In this document: positions 50,101-59,690 of the stretch, piece by piece
Position numbering within the stretch: the first letter of the stretch is position 1
Layout of the letters: every line of letters begins with the position of its first letter
From: Ecdyonurus torrentis
Lineage: Eukaryota; Arthropoda; Insecta; Ephemeroptera; Heptageniidae
DNA length: 64,000 nt
Direction of reading: 5' to 3'
NCBI GenBank assembly: GCA_949318235.1
Contig: OX439131.1
Span: 44,587,226-44,651,225, forward strand
Program-made: the position numbers and the translations under genes
Notes under the pieces: model-generated
Databases searched by the model: none
What the model was told of the DNA's origin: nothing
The model's input: only the letters and a program-made list of their open reading frames with translations

Positions 50101-51065
50101 GAATGTCACATTCTCGTTATGAAGTAATCTTTGTTCTGATGACAAAAATGTGTTTAGTGTCTCTAATCTCTGTGTTGGTATATCACACAGGTACTTGAGT
50201 TGCTGGTGAAGCGAGTACAACAAGAGAAGTGTCCTACCTTTGTCTCCTCTCTGCATCATTGTATTAGGGATTATTTGCAAGTGCCTCGTCCCATCCTCAT
50301 GTTTCCCTTGGTTCGTGAAGAATTCATCCAGGTAATTTACATACCAAGTTACACAGTAATTCCTTGTTACTAACAGTGTCTATTTTATGTTGCTTAGCAA
50401 GATTTGGCTAAGTGGATGAAGCGACCTTTGGCACCCTTTGTACTAGAACTTGCTGTCATCAATGTGGCGTTCCTTGATGAGTTGCGTCAAGCTCTCATGA
50501 AGGCCCTGCTCCATCCAGCTACTCAGGGCACTCAGTTCTTCCTCAATCACGTATCCTCAATGTCAGACGAGGATGCTACCCTGTACTATGTAAGTTATTA
50601 TTATGCAAGCTCTCATTAGTTTGATATTTCCTCTTAACACTGTGATTAACTAATTAGCTAAGACAATCAAAGAAAAGTACATAATAGATTATATAATTAA
50701 AGCATTTAATTATTAAATTATTTTCATATAATCTATTGATTCGCATATTAAACCAAAATGTTTTTTTCTTATATTTATATTATTAACTAGCTAAGACAGT
50801 AACCACAATAAAGACATTGTGATTGGATGTGTTTTAGAGCTGCATCCACATTACTCCACGTGAGATGTTCTCTATCGGAAGGAAGCGACGAGGTGAGGAC
50901 GAGCGTGGAATGCAGCGTCTGAACCCACACATCAGGTTCAGCCGTGACGTGATGCATTACTTTGAGGAAGCCTCGGACTCAGAACCAGAAACTAATGCCC
51001 CTGAGGTTGTTAAAGACAAAGACGTAAGTGGCATCACCACTCAGCTCCAGCAGAGCGTCCTGTAG
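47145..51065 (+). CDS. EXD1: EXD1-like protein with degenerate 3'-5' exonuclease domain (piRNA pathway)
   Basis: Coding exons: 47145-47343, 47789-47938, 48322-48422, 49102-49374, 50191-50331, 50398-50589, 50838-51065; phases join to 427 residues. The ATG has an excellent context (TACCATGG). Residues 1-70 look like an Lsm/Sm-type fold (MDKNYYLGQIIFVTLTVSND). A basic/His-rich linker follows, then the DEDD-type exonuclease fold at 151-340 (ALTLEGEMTGRYGTLGW; MHDCRLASDYLL; INVYDTQ; RPLAPFVLELAVINVAFLDE). Of the four catalytic acids, the first position is Thr163 and the last is Asn310, with Leu306 where Tyr usually stands; Asp218 and Glu165 remain. Lsm plus dead exonuclease is the EXD1 layout; mouse and silkworm EXD1 are RNA-binding adaptors in piRNA biogenesis rather than nucleases. 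That role is inferred here. Egalitarian-type proteins are a less likely alternative. Two MITEs sit in introns 3 and 4. Confidence 0.88.
48061..48321 (+). other. EXD1-like intron 2, unremarkable
   Basis: AT-rich intron with a poly-C tract at 48081-48093; nothing else seen. Intron 1 (47344-47788) is similar, with a CT repeat at 47396-47414. Confidence 0.6.
48566..48881. mobile_element. piggyBac-type MITE, family B copy 1 (TTAA-flanked palindrome)
   Basis: A long near-palindrome. The left arm AAAGGCGTAGAACACCTTGA is matched inverted on the right by TCAAGGTGTTCTACGCCTTT, and pairing extends inward over about 130 bp per arm (AACCTGAAAATCAACGTTGA; TCCATTCACAAAATGCCGCT and inverted copies). The right flank is TTAA; the left is TCAA, one base off. 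A second copy lies at 58323-58640. It has no coding capacity and lies within intron 3 of the EXD1-like gene. Confidence 0.88.
49448..49888. mobile_element. Inverted-repeat element in EXD1-like intron 4
   Basis: The left arm GAGGAAACCAGCGAGGCGAG ... CATAGTGAAGAGAGACTC ... CTTGCTAGCACAGA is inverted on the right as TCTGTGCTAGCAAG ... GGGACTCTCTTTCTTCACTATG ... CTTGCTGGTTTCTTTTATC. Between the arms is an inner hairpin (AGAGAAACTATGATGACTCA and inverted copy near 49681-49729) and GTGTG repeats. No open reading frame. Confidence 0.8.
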
Positions 51066-51344
51066 TAGCAAAGCCATGTGCCTCCAAAGATAAGTAGTTC
51101 TGTAACCAGCCTTAGTAAGATTTTTTTTAGGATAATCAATCCTTTGGACATTAATATTTCATAAAATGGTATTTTTGTCACTAAATTTAATTTAAAAATT
51201 AGGTCCTAGAAAAAAAAGTTAATTGGAGCCCATAATATAGATTTATTTATTATTAATTTTTCCTTTGTATTTTAAGTTTCTAGAATCGTATTTACTTATA
51301 TAAGGGTAGTCTCCCCATTCAAGGAAAACGCACAAGATTGAAGT

Positions 51345-51672
51345 TTAAAGCCCATCTGTAGACTTAAAAAATGCCTTTTTTATATCATTGAACACAAAAT
51401 GGTACCTTTGAAACTGGTGTTAATTTTCACCAGGGTCCAAACGTAAACTCACAAGAGAGCACGAAAAGTCTGTAAAGCAGGCAATTCGCGGCCACTCTGA
51501 CGTCAGAGTGACCACAATGCATAAGAAATTGTTGTGCAGGTTGCATAAGTTGACATTTGTCTTTTTGTCATTGCAGCTGAATTTTGGGTCAAAATAAATG
51601 TGTTTTTACAAATTTCATTTTGTGTTTAATAAATTCAAAAGGTATGTTTCTAGGCCTGGAGAGGGGCTTTAA
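51345..51672. mobile_element. piggyBac-type MITE, family C (TTAA-AGCCC ends)
   Basis: The left end reads TTAAAGCCCATCTGTAGA and continues to ATTGAACACAAAATGG. The right end has CATTTTGTGTTTAATAAATT and GGAGAGGGGCTTTAA, an imperfect inverted copy over about 60 bp. TTAA is present at both borders. The centre carries CACTCTGACGTCAGAGTG, a perfect palindrome around TGACGTCA (51498-51505). Confidence 0.75.
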
Positions 51673-52446
51673 AGTAATTAATCTTGAAAACTATTCAAAA
51701 CAAATAATTGAGCTCTATGCTAGGACCTAAAAATTTATAAATTATAATATAATTTTTGATTTTCTTTTACATGTAATTATATTACTGTATCAATTTTTAA
51801 TATTTATTTTGAGCAATAATTGAGTAGTTGGTAACTCTAATGTTTAAGTCCCTAGAAAATGCCAAGTACTCCCACGGAAACCATAGAAAACCTCAGTCAT
51901 ATAACATACAGATGAACAGCTATCGTCACGTCTCAACAATGGAAATAATAATAATATGGAGTGATAGTACTTGGTATTTTTTAGGGAATTTATCTGTCAT
52001 GTATGTCAGAAAGCACTGACTTAAAAAAAAAAATCCTTATTTTTAATTTTGACTCATCTGGAACTAAAAGTTCTTCCTTTATTTAAATTAGATATGATAA
52101 AAACTTAAAATATTCATTCCATTAAATTATCCATGGTAAATTTGTATTTCGTATTTTTATGTTAAATTCAACTATGTAATGATTATGATAATAATATTAA
52201 AGCAAATTCGTTTATTCAAATATTATGTTTCCATTGTGTCTTGCGAAATCACCATTTCTTTTAATTAGTACTGACTCGTAATGTTTTCATATTAAAAATA
52301 TTTAATTAATGTATCTTCTAATGAACTAACTAACAGTAAAGATTTTCCAAGTAAAAGCATGCAAATTAAAATTATTTAGGTAAAGAAAACAAAAATTTCC
52401 TGTTCAAAAAATAAAATTAGTTTTTTCACTTTTATTATTTTCTGTG

Positions 52447-52785
52447 TTAAGGGAGTAGGGGACCGACGTCGGCCATTAGACTCAAACTTTTCTCGTCAAA
52501 AAAATCTGAAATTTTGCACCATGACACTTCAGCTTGAGAAAATTTCAAATATATAAAAATGTTGGGGGGTCACCGTGCAAATTAATTTTATATGATTTTT
52601 TGAAATTTTAAACCCATAAGACCTATATTAATTTCAATAAATTTTTTTTTCGGGATGGTCAAACATCATAAAATTTTTGTCACGGCTAGGTGTGATCCTT
52701 AGCTACACAATGACACCAAATTTAGACCCTAAACACTTCTAGTTTTTGAGATATTAGCTCGGTACCCTACTCCCTACTTCCTTAA
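52447..52785. mobile_element. piggyBac-type MITE, family D (TTAAGGGAGTAGGG ends)
   Basis: The left end TTAAGGGAGTAGGGGACCGA is matched inverted on the right by TCGGTACCCTACTCCCTACTTCCTTAA (52759-52785). TTAA lies at both borders. Length 339 bp, no open frame. Confidence 0.82.
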
Positions 52786-52997
52786 GAAGAATTTGCATCA
52801 GAAGGCAAGGAAAACAAAATGAATACTACAATTAGATAATATTTACTTTAATTAGGTCGTGCCTATAAAATAATAACTACTAAATTTTTTGAAAGAGCTC
52901 GGTCTTTCATTTTCATTATTTATCGCGACATTTTTTTAACAATTTTTTGGAGCGCTAGAAATATTTTTCATTATTTTATAAAGTTTCGATAATGAAG

Positions 52998-53030
<33 letters not shown>

Positions 53031-53519
53031 TTGTCAATCCGTATGGCATGGTAGTTGCATGTTAAGTCAATGGGATGAGCATAATACGCATACTGTCACT
53101 TTTCATTTTTTTATTTATTTATTATTAAATAATTTCATTCAAAATTAAGTCCTATTATATCAGAATACGCATAAATATAATATAATATGATAATTACTGT
53201 ACTCCTTTTTACGCAATCTGCAAGAAAAATGTCATTTTTATGAAGAAAAAAAAAACTATCTCCCGACATCTAATACAAAATACAATCACCATTTATTTTT
53301 ATCAAATAGCAAATTGTTTTTCTGTAGTAACCATCACATTTTGATACAAAATTTAAACTAATAAGCACCCTATACAGTGTTACGTGTACCATACAGATGG
53401 CAGCAGAGTCCTATATTGAAAATATCTGTGATATAAAGATTTAGTACATCTCCTGTGATTGGTCCAGCCATAAGGTTGAGCAGACTTGGCGCGAGGGGTA
53501 GTGGTGGTAGAAATTTATA

Positions 53520-53756
53520 TTCGGAAAAAAAGGAAAAGAAAAAAAAAAAAAAAAAAGAAGAAGAAGAAGGCTCCTCCTTTTTAGTGTGGTACGAAACGAG
53601 AGCGAAGTTGATTGAGTCAGTTTAGGAGACGATGTTTGTGCAGTGAAGGTGGTGTGTGAAGTGCACTGCCCTGAGCCATGCCAACTAGACTATCATCACG
53701 TTTAATATATTGTCATCTACATCTTCTTGCAACACCGTAGCACAGAATACACGGCG
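53520..53756 (+). promoter_or_regulatory. Putative 5' untranslated region of a secreted/surface-protein gene
   Basis: GC-richer DNA leading to the signal-peptide exon. It contains upstream start codons: a four-codon frame beginning at 53632 (ATGTTTGTGCAGTGA) and a 20-codon frame at 53678-53740, both ending before the main ATG at 53757. The purine-rich tract at 53528-53567 may mark the promoter. The start site is not determined. Confidence 0.45.
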
Positions 53757-53811
53757 ATGACAGTGTACTGGCTCCTCGCGGTCGCTGTGATTTTGCAAGT
53801 TACTTCACCAG
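53757..53811 (+). CDS. Signal-peptide first coding exon of an unidentified gene (partial)
   Basis: ATG at 53757 encodes MTVYWLLAVAVILQVTSP, a short hydrophobic signal peptide with a small-residue cleavage region, followed by a consensus donor (GGTAAAT; exon ends 53811 in phase 1). Phase-1 junctions straight after the signal peptide and a very long following intron are common in insect immunoglobulin-superfamily adhesion genes, but no second exon was recognised in the remaining 10 kb, so the family is unknown. The ORF is shorter than the usual length cut-off, and its support is the signal-peptide character plus the splice site. Confidence 0.6.
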
Positions 53812-54178
53812 GTAAATCTAATATACAGTAACATCATATTCACCCACCCACCCCCGCCCTCCCACACCCACCCTCTTTTTTTTTCTCTCTCTCGACTCCC
53901 AACACTCAAGGATCATCTCCATCACATTGTTTTTATTGACACACCCAAATATTTAACCTAAGTGATTTTAAATAATTATTCATCAATATATTATAGACCT
54001 CGCCCTGCATAATTATAAAAATGATAGATCTTTATTGTGTTTCAATAACATCAATGAAAATTTGCTAGCGTACAATATTCATTGATTTTTTTAGTTTTGA
54101 TTCTGAAGTAAAAAGAAGACGTTTTATAAAATTGTTTCTATGTATTATGATAATATTGCAATAAATAATTTATGAATG

Positions 54179-54214
<36 letters not shown>

Positions 54215-54603
54215 TAAAAAAATGATAATTTTCAGCGTAAAAAAAATATATTTTTACATCATTTTTGTAATGATTATAATGTAATTAATAATTAACGCCT
54301 TTATTATTGGTCTAAATCAGGTATACATGCGACCTAATAGCACGTTACAAATTATTTTCAATAATTTTGTTGGTAAATTTTAATTAAAATTCAGTTCATT
54401 TATTCACTCAAAATTTTATTCTGTTATAGATGTTCTTTTTCACTTAAATTTCGACTATAATTGATATAAATATATAAATAAATATTTACATAAACATAAT
54501 TGTAAAGGATATCGAGAGAAAGAAAAAATTTGAATTTTCTCCGCGCCCCCTAATTAGAATCAGTATAAATAAATATTCGTCTTTATTCAATAATATTTAT
54601 ATA

Positions 54604-54608
<5 letters not shown>

Positions 54609-54657
<49 letters not shown>
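54609..54657. repeat. (TA)n microsatellite
   Basis: About 48 bp of TA dinucleotide. Confidence 0.95.
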
Positions 54658-54662
<5 letters not shown>

Positions 54663-55957
54663 ATTTATATTTATATATATAAATGAAAGAGCGAGAAAAT
54701 TATTAATTACTATTAATATATTAATCACGTTCTTGTAATTAAGTAAATCTTAGTTCTGCATGATGACTAAAATATATTAATTGTCTATCTCTATAATCTC
54801 TGCAGTTACTTGAGGTAATGATGGAAGTGGCGTTTAAAATTGTTTTATAAAATGCCTATACGATACGCACACTGTAAAAATTAAAATTTTATATTATTCT
54901 TTCTATGCATTTTTCTCCCCACAATTTTTCCACACATTCATTAGTTCATTACTCTATATAATAATAAATACATTGCAGTTTATATTAACTGAAATATTTT
55001 AATCTTAAATTTCAAGCTATAATTTTCTATAAGTTATGTTAGTTTACCTTTTTGGCTGAATTATTTTGTATTCCATAAATTTCGATATAATATAAATATT
55101 TTCAACCTTTGGTATTTTTTAGCGTAAAATATTGTAAGTTTTAAAAATTAAACCAAAATGCAATTAATGCATATAATAACATGCAGGCTATATTATATAG
55201 ATCAGTGGGCTATACATGAAAAGAATAAATTACGCAATTTATGCTGCATTTATATCATATATAGCATAAGTTATTCTAAAATAAAACAATATATAAATAA
55301 TTATACTGTACAACAATATTTCTGATATATGTATAACATATATTGTGGAGTAGCATAGATTATGTTGTATGTATTAAACAATATGTATTGAAAACGCGTT
55401 AGCATAATTATTATTTATTATCCGTGTACATATAAAAATGTTTTGAACCCAAAACGTGTGAATAATAATAATTATAAGACACGAGAAATTTCATGTGTAA
55501 TATTTCATACAACGTAGAAAAAAGTTGTTTCATTACTTTATTTATTTTGATACTGCGCTGATTATGATTATACTACTAAATATGTATATACATGACGATA
55601 TTATATTGCAATGCTATAATGCATGGAACATTGATGCGGGACAATGTGACGCCAAAGCTCCAGTACCAGAGAGCTAGCGCACGTCGGCTCTCAAAAGAAA
55701 AGAGTGTAGAGAGAAAAGAGTGAGTGAGTGGGTTTGGTTTTTGTGCTGAAACATGAGATGAAGTGGATCCTCTACTCCCCTCGACTCCACTCGCGGTCTT
55801 GATTGACAGACACAAAGACACAGAGAAGAGATAGCAAACCTTCTTCTTTTTCTTCTTTTTTTTTTTTTTTTTTCTCCTCCTGCTTCCACCTTTATATACC
55901 ATATCGAAAAAAAAAATTAATGGACAGCTTCTTCCTATATATATAGCTTCTTGTCTC

Positions 55958-55991
<34 letters not shown>

Positions 55992-56338
55992 GCGGCGAAG
56001 AAAAAAAAAACGAAGAAAAAAAAAAAATGAAGAAATACGAGTAATAAAAAAAAAAAATGATAATTTTCAGCGTAAAAAATATCGTCGCCTTTACTTTTGT
56101 CCGAATCAGAAAGGAAAGAATGGAAATATTTTTGCTTTGTGCAAAATATCTATAATATAATTTTATATTGCAGTCATTTGTATTATTACGGTTAATTTTG
56201 TTCCATACTTAAATAAAGTGCGAAATTTTCTAAACATAAATCATTAATTTCTGTAATGGTTGCATGCATGAAAGATTTTAATTCATGAATATGTAATTGA
56301 CAATTATTGGAATACAAATTACATATCAGATATCACAT

Positions 56339-56957
56339 TAGACAACTTCACATAATCAGGACTTGTTATTGGCAAAGGTCATCAGGTCGATTACTGGCAA
56401 GGGTCATCATTAGTTTCATGTTAATTTTGGCCTGGTGCATGTTAAATTGAGTTTCTTAAATTTTGAATTTTTCGCTTTAGAATTATTTAAAAAAAAAAAA
56501 AAACGTTAAATCACATCATCATAAAGTAAAAAGCACAACTCAAAGAGTATTTAGGACGTAAATGAGACCCAGTTTAAGGAACGAGGTGAAAAATTGACTC
56601 CGGATGAGGGTCTAGGTTCCACCAGAAATAGCAGTTTCTCATTGTTAACCTTACAAAATTTTTAATAAAATGTCATTTTAATCCAAGCTTTAAAAGTTCA
56701 GCTTCAAGACACTGCAATCTCTGGTGGAACCCAAACCCTCATTTGGAATCAACTTTGCGCACATTTTTCACCTCAGTTCCTTTAACTGCGGCTGCTTCAC
56801 GTCCTAAATACTTTTTGAGTTGTGCTTTGTACTTTATGAACATGGTAAGCCCTATATCATAGGCCAAAATTAACATAAAACTAATGATGACCCTTGCCAG
56901 TGATCGACGTGACGACCTTTTGCCAGTGACGGGTCGTGATTATCTGAAGTTGTCTTA
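56339..56957. mobile_element. 619-bp inverted-repeat element with very long arms
   Basis: The left end TAGACAACTTCACATAATCA and the adjacent GGTCATCAGGTCGATTACTG are repeated inverted at the right (CAGTGATCGACGTGACGACC ... GATTATCTGAAGTTGTCT). Pairing continues inward (GTTAATTTTGGCC / GGCCAAAATTAAC; AGAGTATTTAGGACGT / ACGTCCTAAATACTTTTT; GGTGAAAAATTGACTCCGGA; TCTAGGTTCCACCAGA and inverted partners), so nearly the whole element folds on itself with a short loop near 56645. No open reading frame. Confidence 0.85.
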
Positions 56958-57214
56958 TAGACACGAAAAGAGTTTCATATATTATGTAAGTGATTTTACT
57001 TCCTTATATGAGTGTAATCAAATGTGTATATCTAATCTATATAAACGCATTGCAAGAAATATTCCAAACTAAATATAAAAGTTATAATTTTTATTTATTT
57101 ACTTACTGTATTTCATCTCTCAACAATACAATGCACTCGTACTACAATGCGTGATCATGTCAAACTTATAATAACTATAAAAAAAAAAAAAAAAAGCTTG
57201 TATACATTAAATAC

Positions 57215-57744
57215 TATCCCAGTAAACACAACCACGTGGAAACCACGAGAATTCCTCGTGGAAACTCGTGGACCTCAACTCGTGGACGATATGTCACTAA
57301 CTTAGATGAGTTTTCCACCAGTTTTTTTTTTTTTTTAAATTTTGTGAAAGAACTATAAGTTATTTAATTTATATATATTCTTTACATTAATTTAGAACAA
57401 CTTATTTAGGTAAAAAAAATCGAGTTACATCCAAAAACGCAGTAAAATTTCTTACGGGTTGGTAACTTTTTGAAAAAAAGGCCCTTTTTGGCAAAAAATA
57501 AAAAAACCCGAAAATTTTTTTTTCATTGATTCTAGTAAAAGATTAAAAATTAAACACTTTTTATTATTATGCATTTTTTGATTTTTTGCATAGAACGCAC
57601 TGGAAATTGTGTCCAATGTTTTTTTTAATAAAACTGCGCATGGTCGAAATTGGTGGATATTAGGTAGACACTCGGAGAACGTGGACTTTTTTACCAGTTT
57701 TCTCCGAGAGTCCCTAAAGGACCGCGAGTTGTGTTTACTGGATA
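57215..57744. mobile_element. 530-bp element with TATCCCAGTAAACACAAC ends
   Basis: The left end TATCCCAGTAAACACAAC is matched at the right by GTTGTGTTTACTGGATA (one base shorter). The left part carries several CTCGTGG/CCACGAG motifs (57233-57290). The right part contains a separate inverted pair, CTCGGAGAACGTGG and TTCTCCGAGAG. A 60-codon frame at its right end has no recognisable domain. Confidence 0.7.
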
Positions 57745-58322
57745 TCGTTAAAATTGAAGTGCAGACAAATAATAAAATTGAAAGGTTATAATTCTCAATG
57801 AAAAATTAGGATTTCTGATAAAAAAAAAAAGAAAGAAAGGAAGGAAGAAGGGAAAGAGAGAGAGAGAGAGAGAATTATCGTTAATATAAAAATTTAGTGC
57901 GATGATAGTAAAGAAAATAATACTGTAAATCAAATTGACTTATTAACCAAATCAATAGTGTTGTTCTAAATCACGTACATAGTGCTTCACTGTTTCAAGA
58001 AAGTTGTTCTAAAAATAATTGTTAGTTTTCAAGCATTGAATTTTTCCCCTCTTGTCTTTTTTTAAATGTCAGTCACTATGACATTTGAAGACAAATTTAT
58101 TTAGATTTGTTGCCTATCTTGCGACTCCATCAACAAAAAGTATACGTACTTCAAACTGGAAAAAAAAAGTTAATTTAAATACGCAACAAGAACCGGTGAA
58201 ATTATATAAATATCCTAAACTGTGGTCAACTTTTTCAATGTGGAGTGTATACGAGGTTGCCTATATAACTGACAAACGCAAGGAGGAAAAAACAGAAATT
58301 GCGTCGTAAAAATGGTTTAAGC

Positions 58323-58640
58323 TTAAAGGCGTAGAACTCCTTAAACAAAAAAGTTGCGTAATATCCTAAGAAACCTGAAAATCAACATTGATTTGGCCGG
58401 AGTCATTGATTTCTAATTTATTTTCCATTCAAAAAATGCCACTGGCGGTCACTGACGTCACAGTTTGCTTGTTTTACGCGCGCGTGGACCAGGTGAGCTG
58501 TGACGTCAGTGATCGCCAGTGGCATTTTGTGCATGGAAAATAAATTAGAAATCAATGACTTCGGCTAAATCAACGTTGATTTTCAGGTTTTTTAGGATAT
58601 TACACAACTTTTTTGTTCAAGTTGTTCTATACGCCTTTAA
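58323..58640. mobile_element. piggyBac-type MITE, family B copy 2 (intact TTAA on both sides)
   Basis: Begins TTAAAGGCGTAGAACTCCTT and ends ATACGCCTTTAA. It is the same palindrome as the element at 48566-48881, with about 85-90% identity by eye. Both borders have TTAA. The centre holds two TGACGTCA octamers facing each other (58453-58460 and 58501-58508). No coding capacity. Confidence 0.9.
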
Positions 58641-58727
58641 ATAAGTTCCTATACATAAATATGCACGCGTTTTGCTTTTATACAAATTATTTTGTGTTTA
58701 TAGAGTCATATATGGTTGCATTATTCA

Positions 58728-58947
58728 TATAAAAGTCGACACCATATGTGACCGCAAATAACATAGGCCAGTATGGGAAAATGGCTCAGTTAAAAAATAC
58801 TTAGCAATATTTTTGAGACAATTGATGCTGTTGATATATAGGTTAAATTTAGTTTTCAAATATGCGAGAAAATTATCACAACAACAAAAATTAGCTGATT
58901 TCCCAAAGAGAATAGTAAAAAAATAACGTTTGTCCTATATAGGGTGT
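58728..58947. repeat. Family A MITE, diverged partial copy 2
   Basis: Shares ATAACATAGGCCAGTATGG, AGTTAAAAAATACTTAGCAA and TTTGTCCTATATAGGGTGTA with the 23172 element, in the same order, but ends early at the GGGTG motif and is followed by AAAT repeats. Confidence 0.6.
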
Positions 58948-59409
58948 ATAAATAAATAAATAATAAATAAACAAATAAATAAATATATATATAAATAAAT
59001 AATAAATAAATAATCGTCTTTATTAAAAAGAATGCATAGAAAAAAATACAAATTTTTGAAAGGGCGAGGTTTATAAGCCTGACAATATGTCTGGCCGACT
59101 CTTACGCCTAAGCCCAACAGAAAACATTCGTGAAATTATTTGATTACATTCAAAATTATAATAAGAGGGAAATTATAATACTACGTAGCAAGGGAAAAAA
59201 ACTAATAAAAACAGTGACAAATATCATAAAAAACAAAAATAATAATGATAATTTTATATCACTTTATAGAAACAGATGTAGAACAAGGTGTGATTAAAAA
59301 AAAATTAGTGAAGATTAGGAAAAAAATGGGGAAAAAGAAAGAAATATATACATATATTTGTGTGTGTGTGTGTATATAATGTATATATATATATATATAT
59401 AATATGTAT

Positions 59410-59690
59410 ACATCCATGTTAAAGTCAAAACAATGTTAGATCACTCAATAACATGGACCAAATATAGAAAAATGACTCATTTTGGCAGTTTAAAAATACT
59501 AAGCAATATTTTCTAGAGCATATGCTGATGTTAATAGGTTGAATTAGTATATCTCAAACATTGGAGTAAAGTAATAATTAAAAACAAATAGAACATGATT
59601 CCTAAAGAAAATAGCCAAAAACAAAGTTTGTCCTATATGCTGAGCAATTCATTGATCCAGTATGGCTTCGAAGCGCATTCCCCGCGTGTT
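59410..59690. repeat. Family A MITE, diverged partial copy 3
   Basis: Shares CATGTTAAAGT, TTTGGCAGTTTAAAAATACT, GGTTGAATTAGTA, GAAAATAGCCAAAAAC and TTTGTCCTATATGCTGAGCA with the 23172 element. Terminal motifs are not intact. Copies 2 and 3 lie 460 bp apart in the same orientation. Confidence 0.6.

Larger units (their letters stand above)
51066..53400. other. Intergenic region after EXD1-like gene, with two MITEs
   Basis: Holds the presumed EXD1 3' untranslated region and two TTAA-flanked elements (51345-51672, 52447-52785). A poly-A tract lies at 53002-53029. No coding region supported. Confidence 0.55.
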
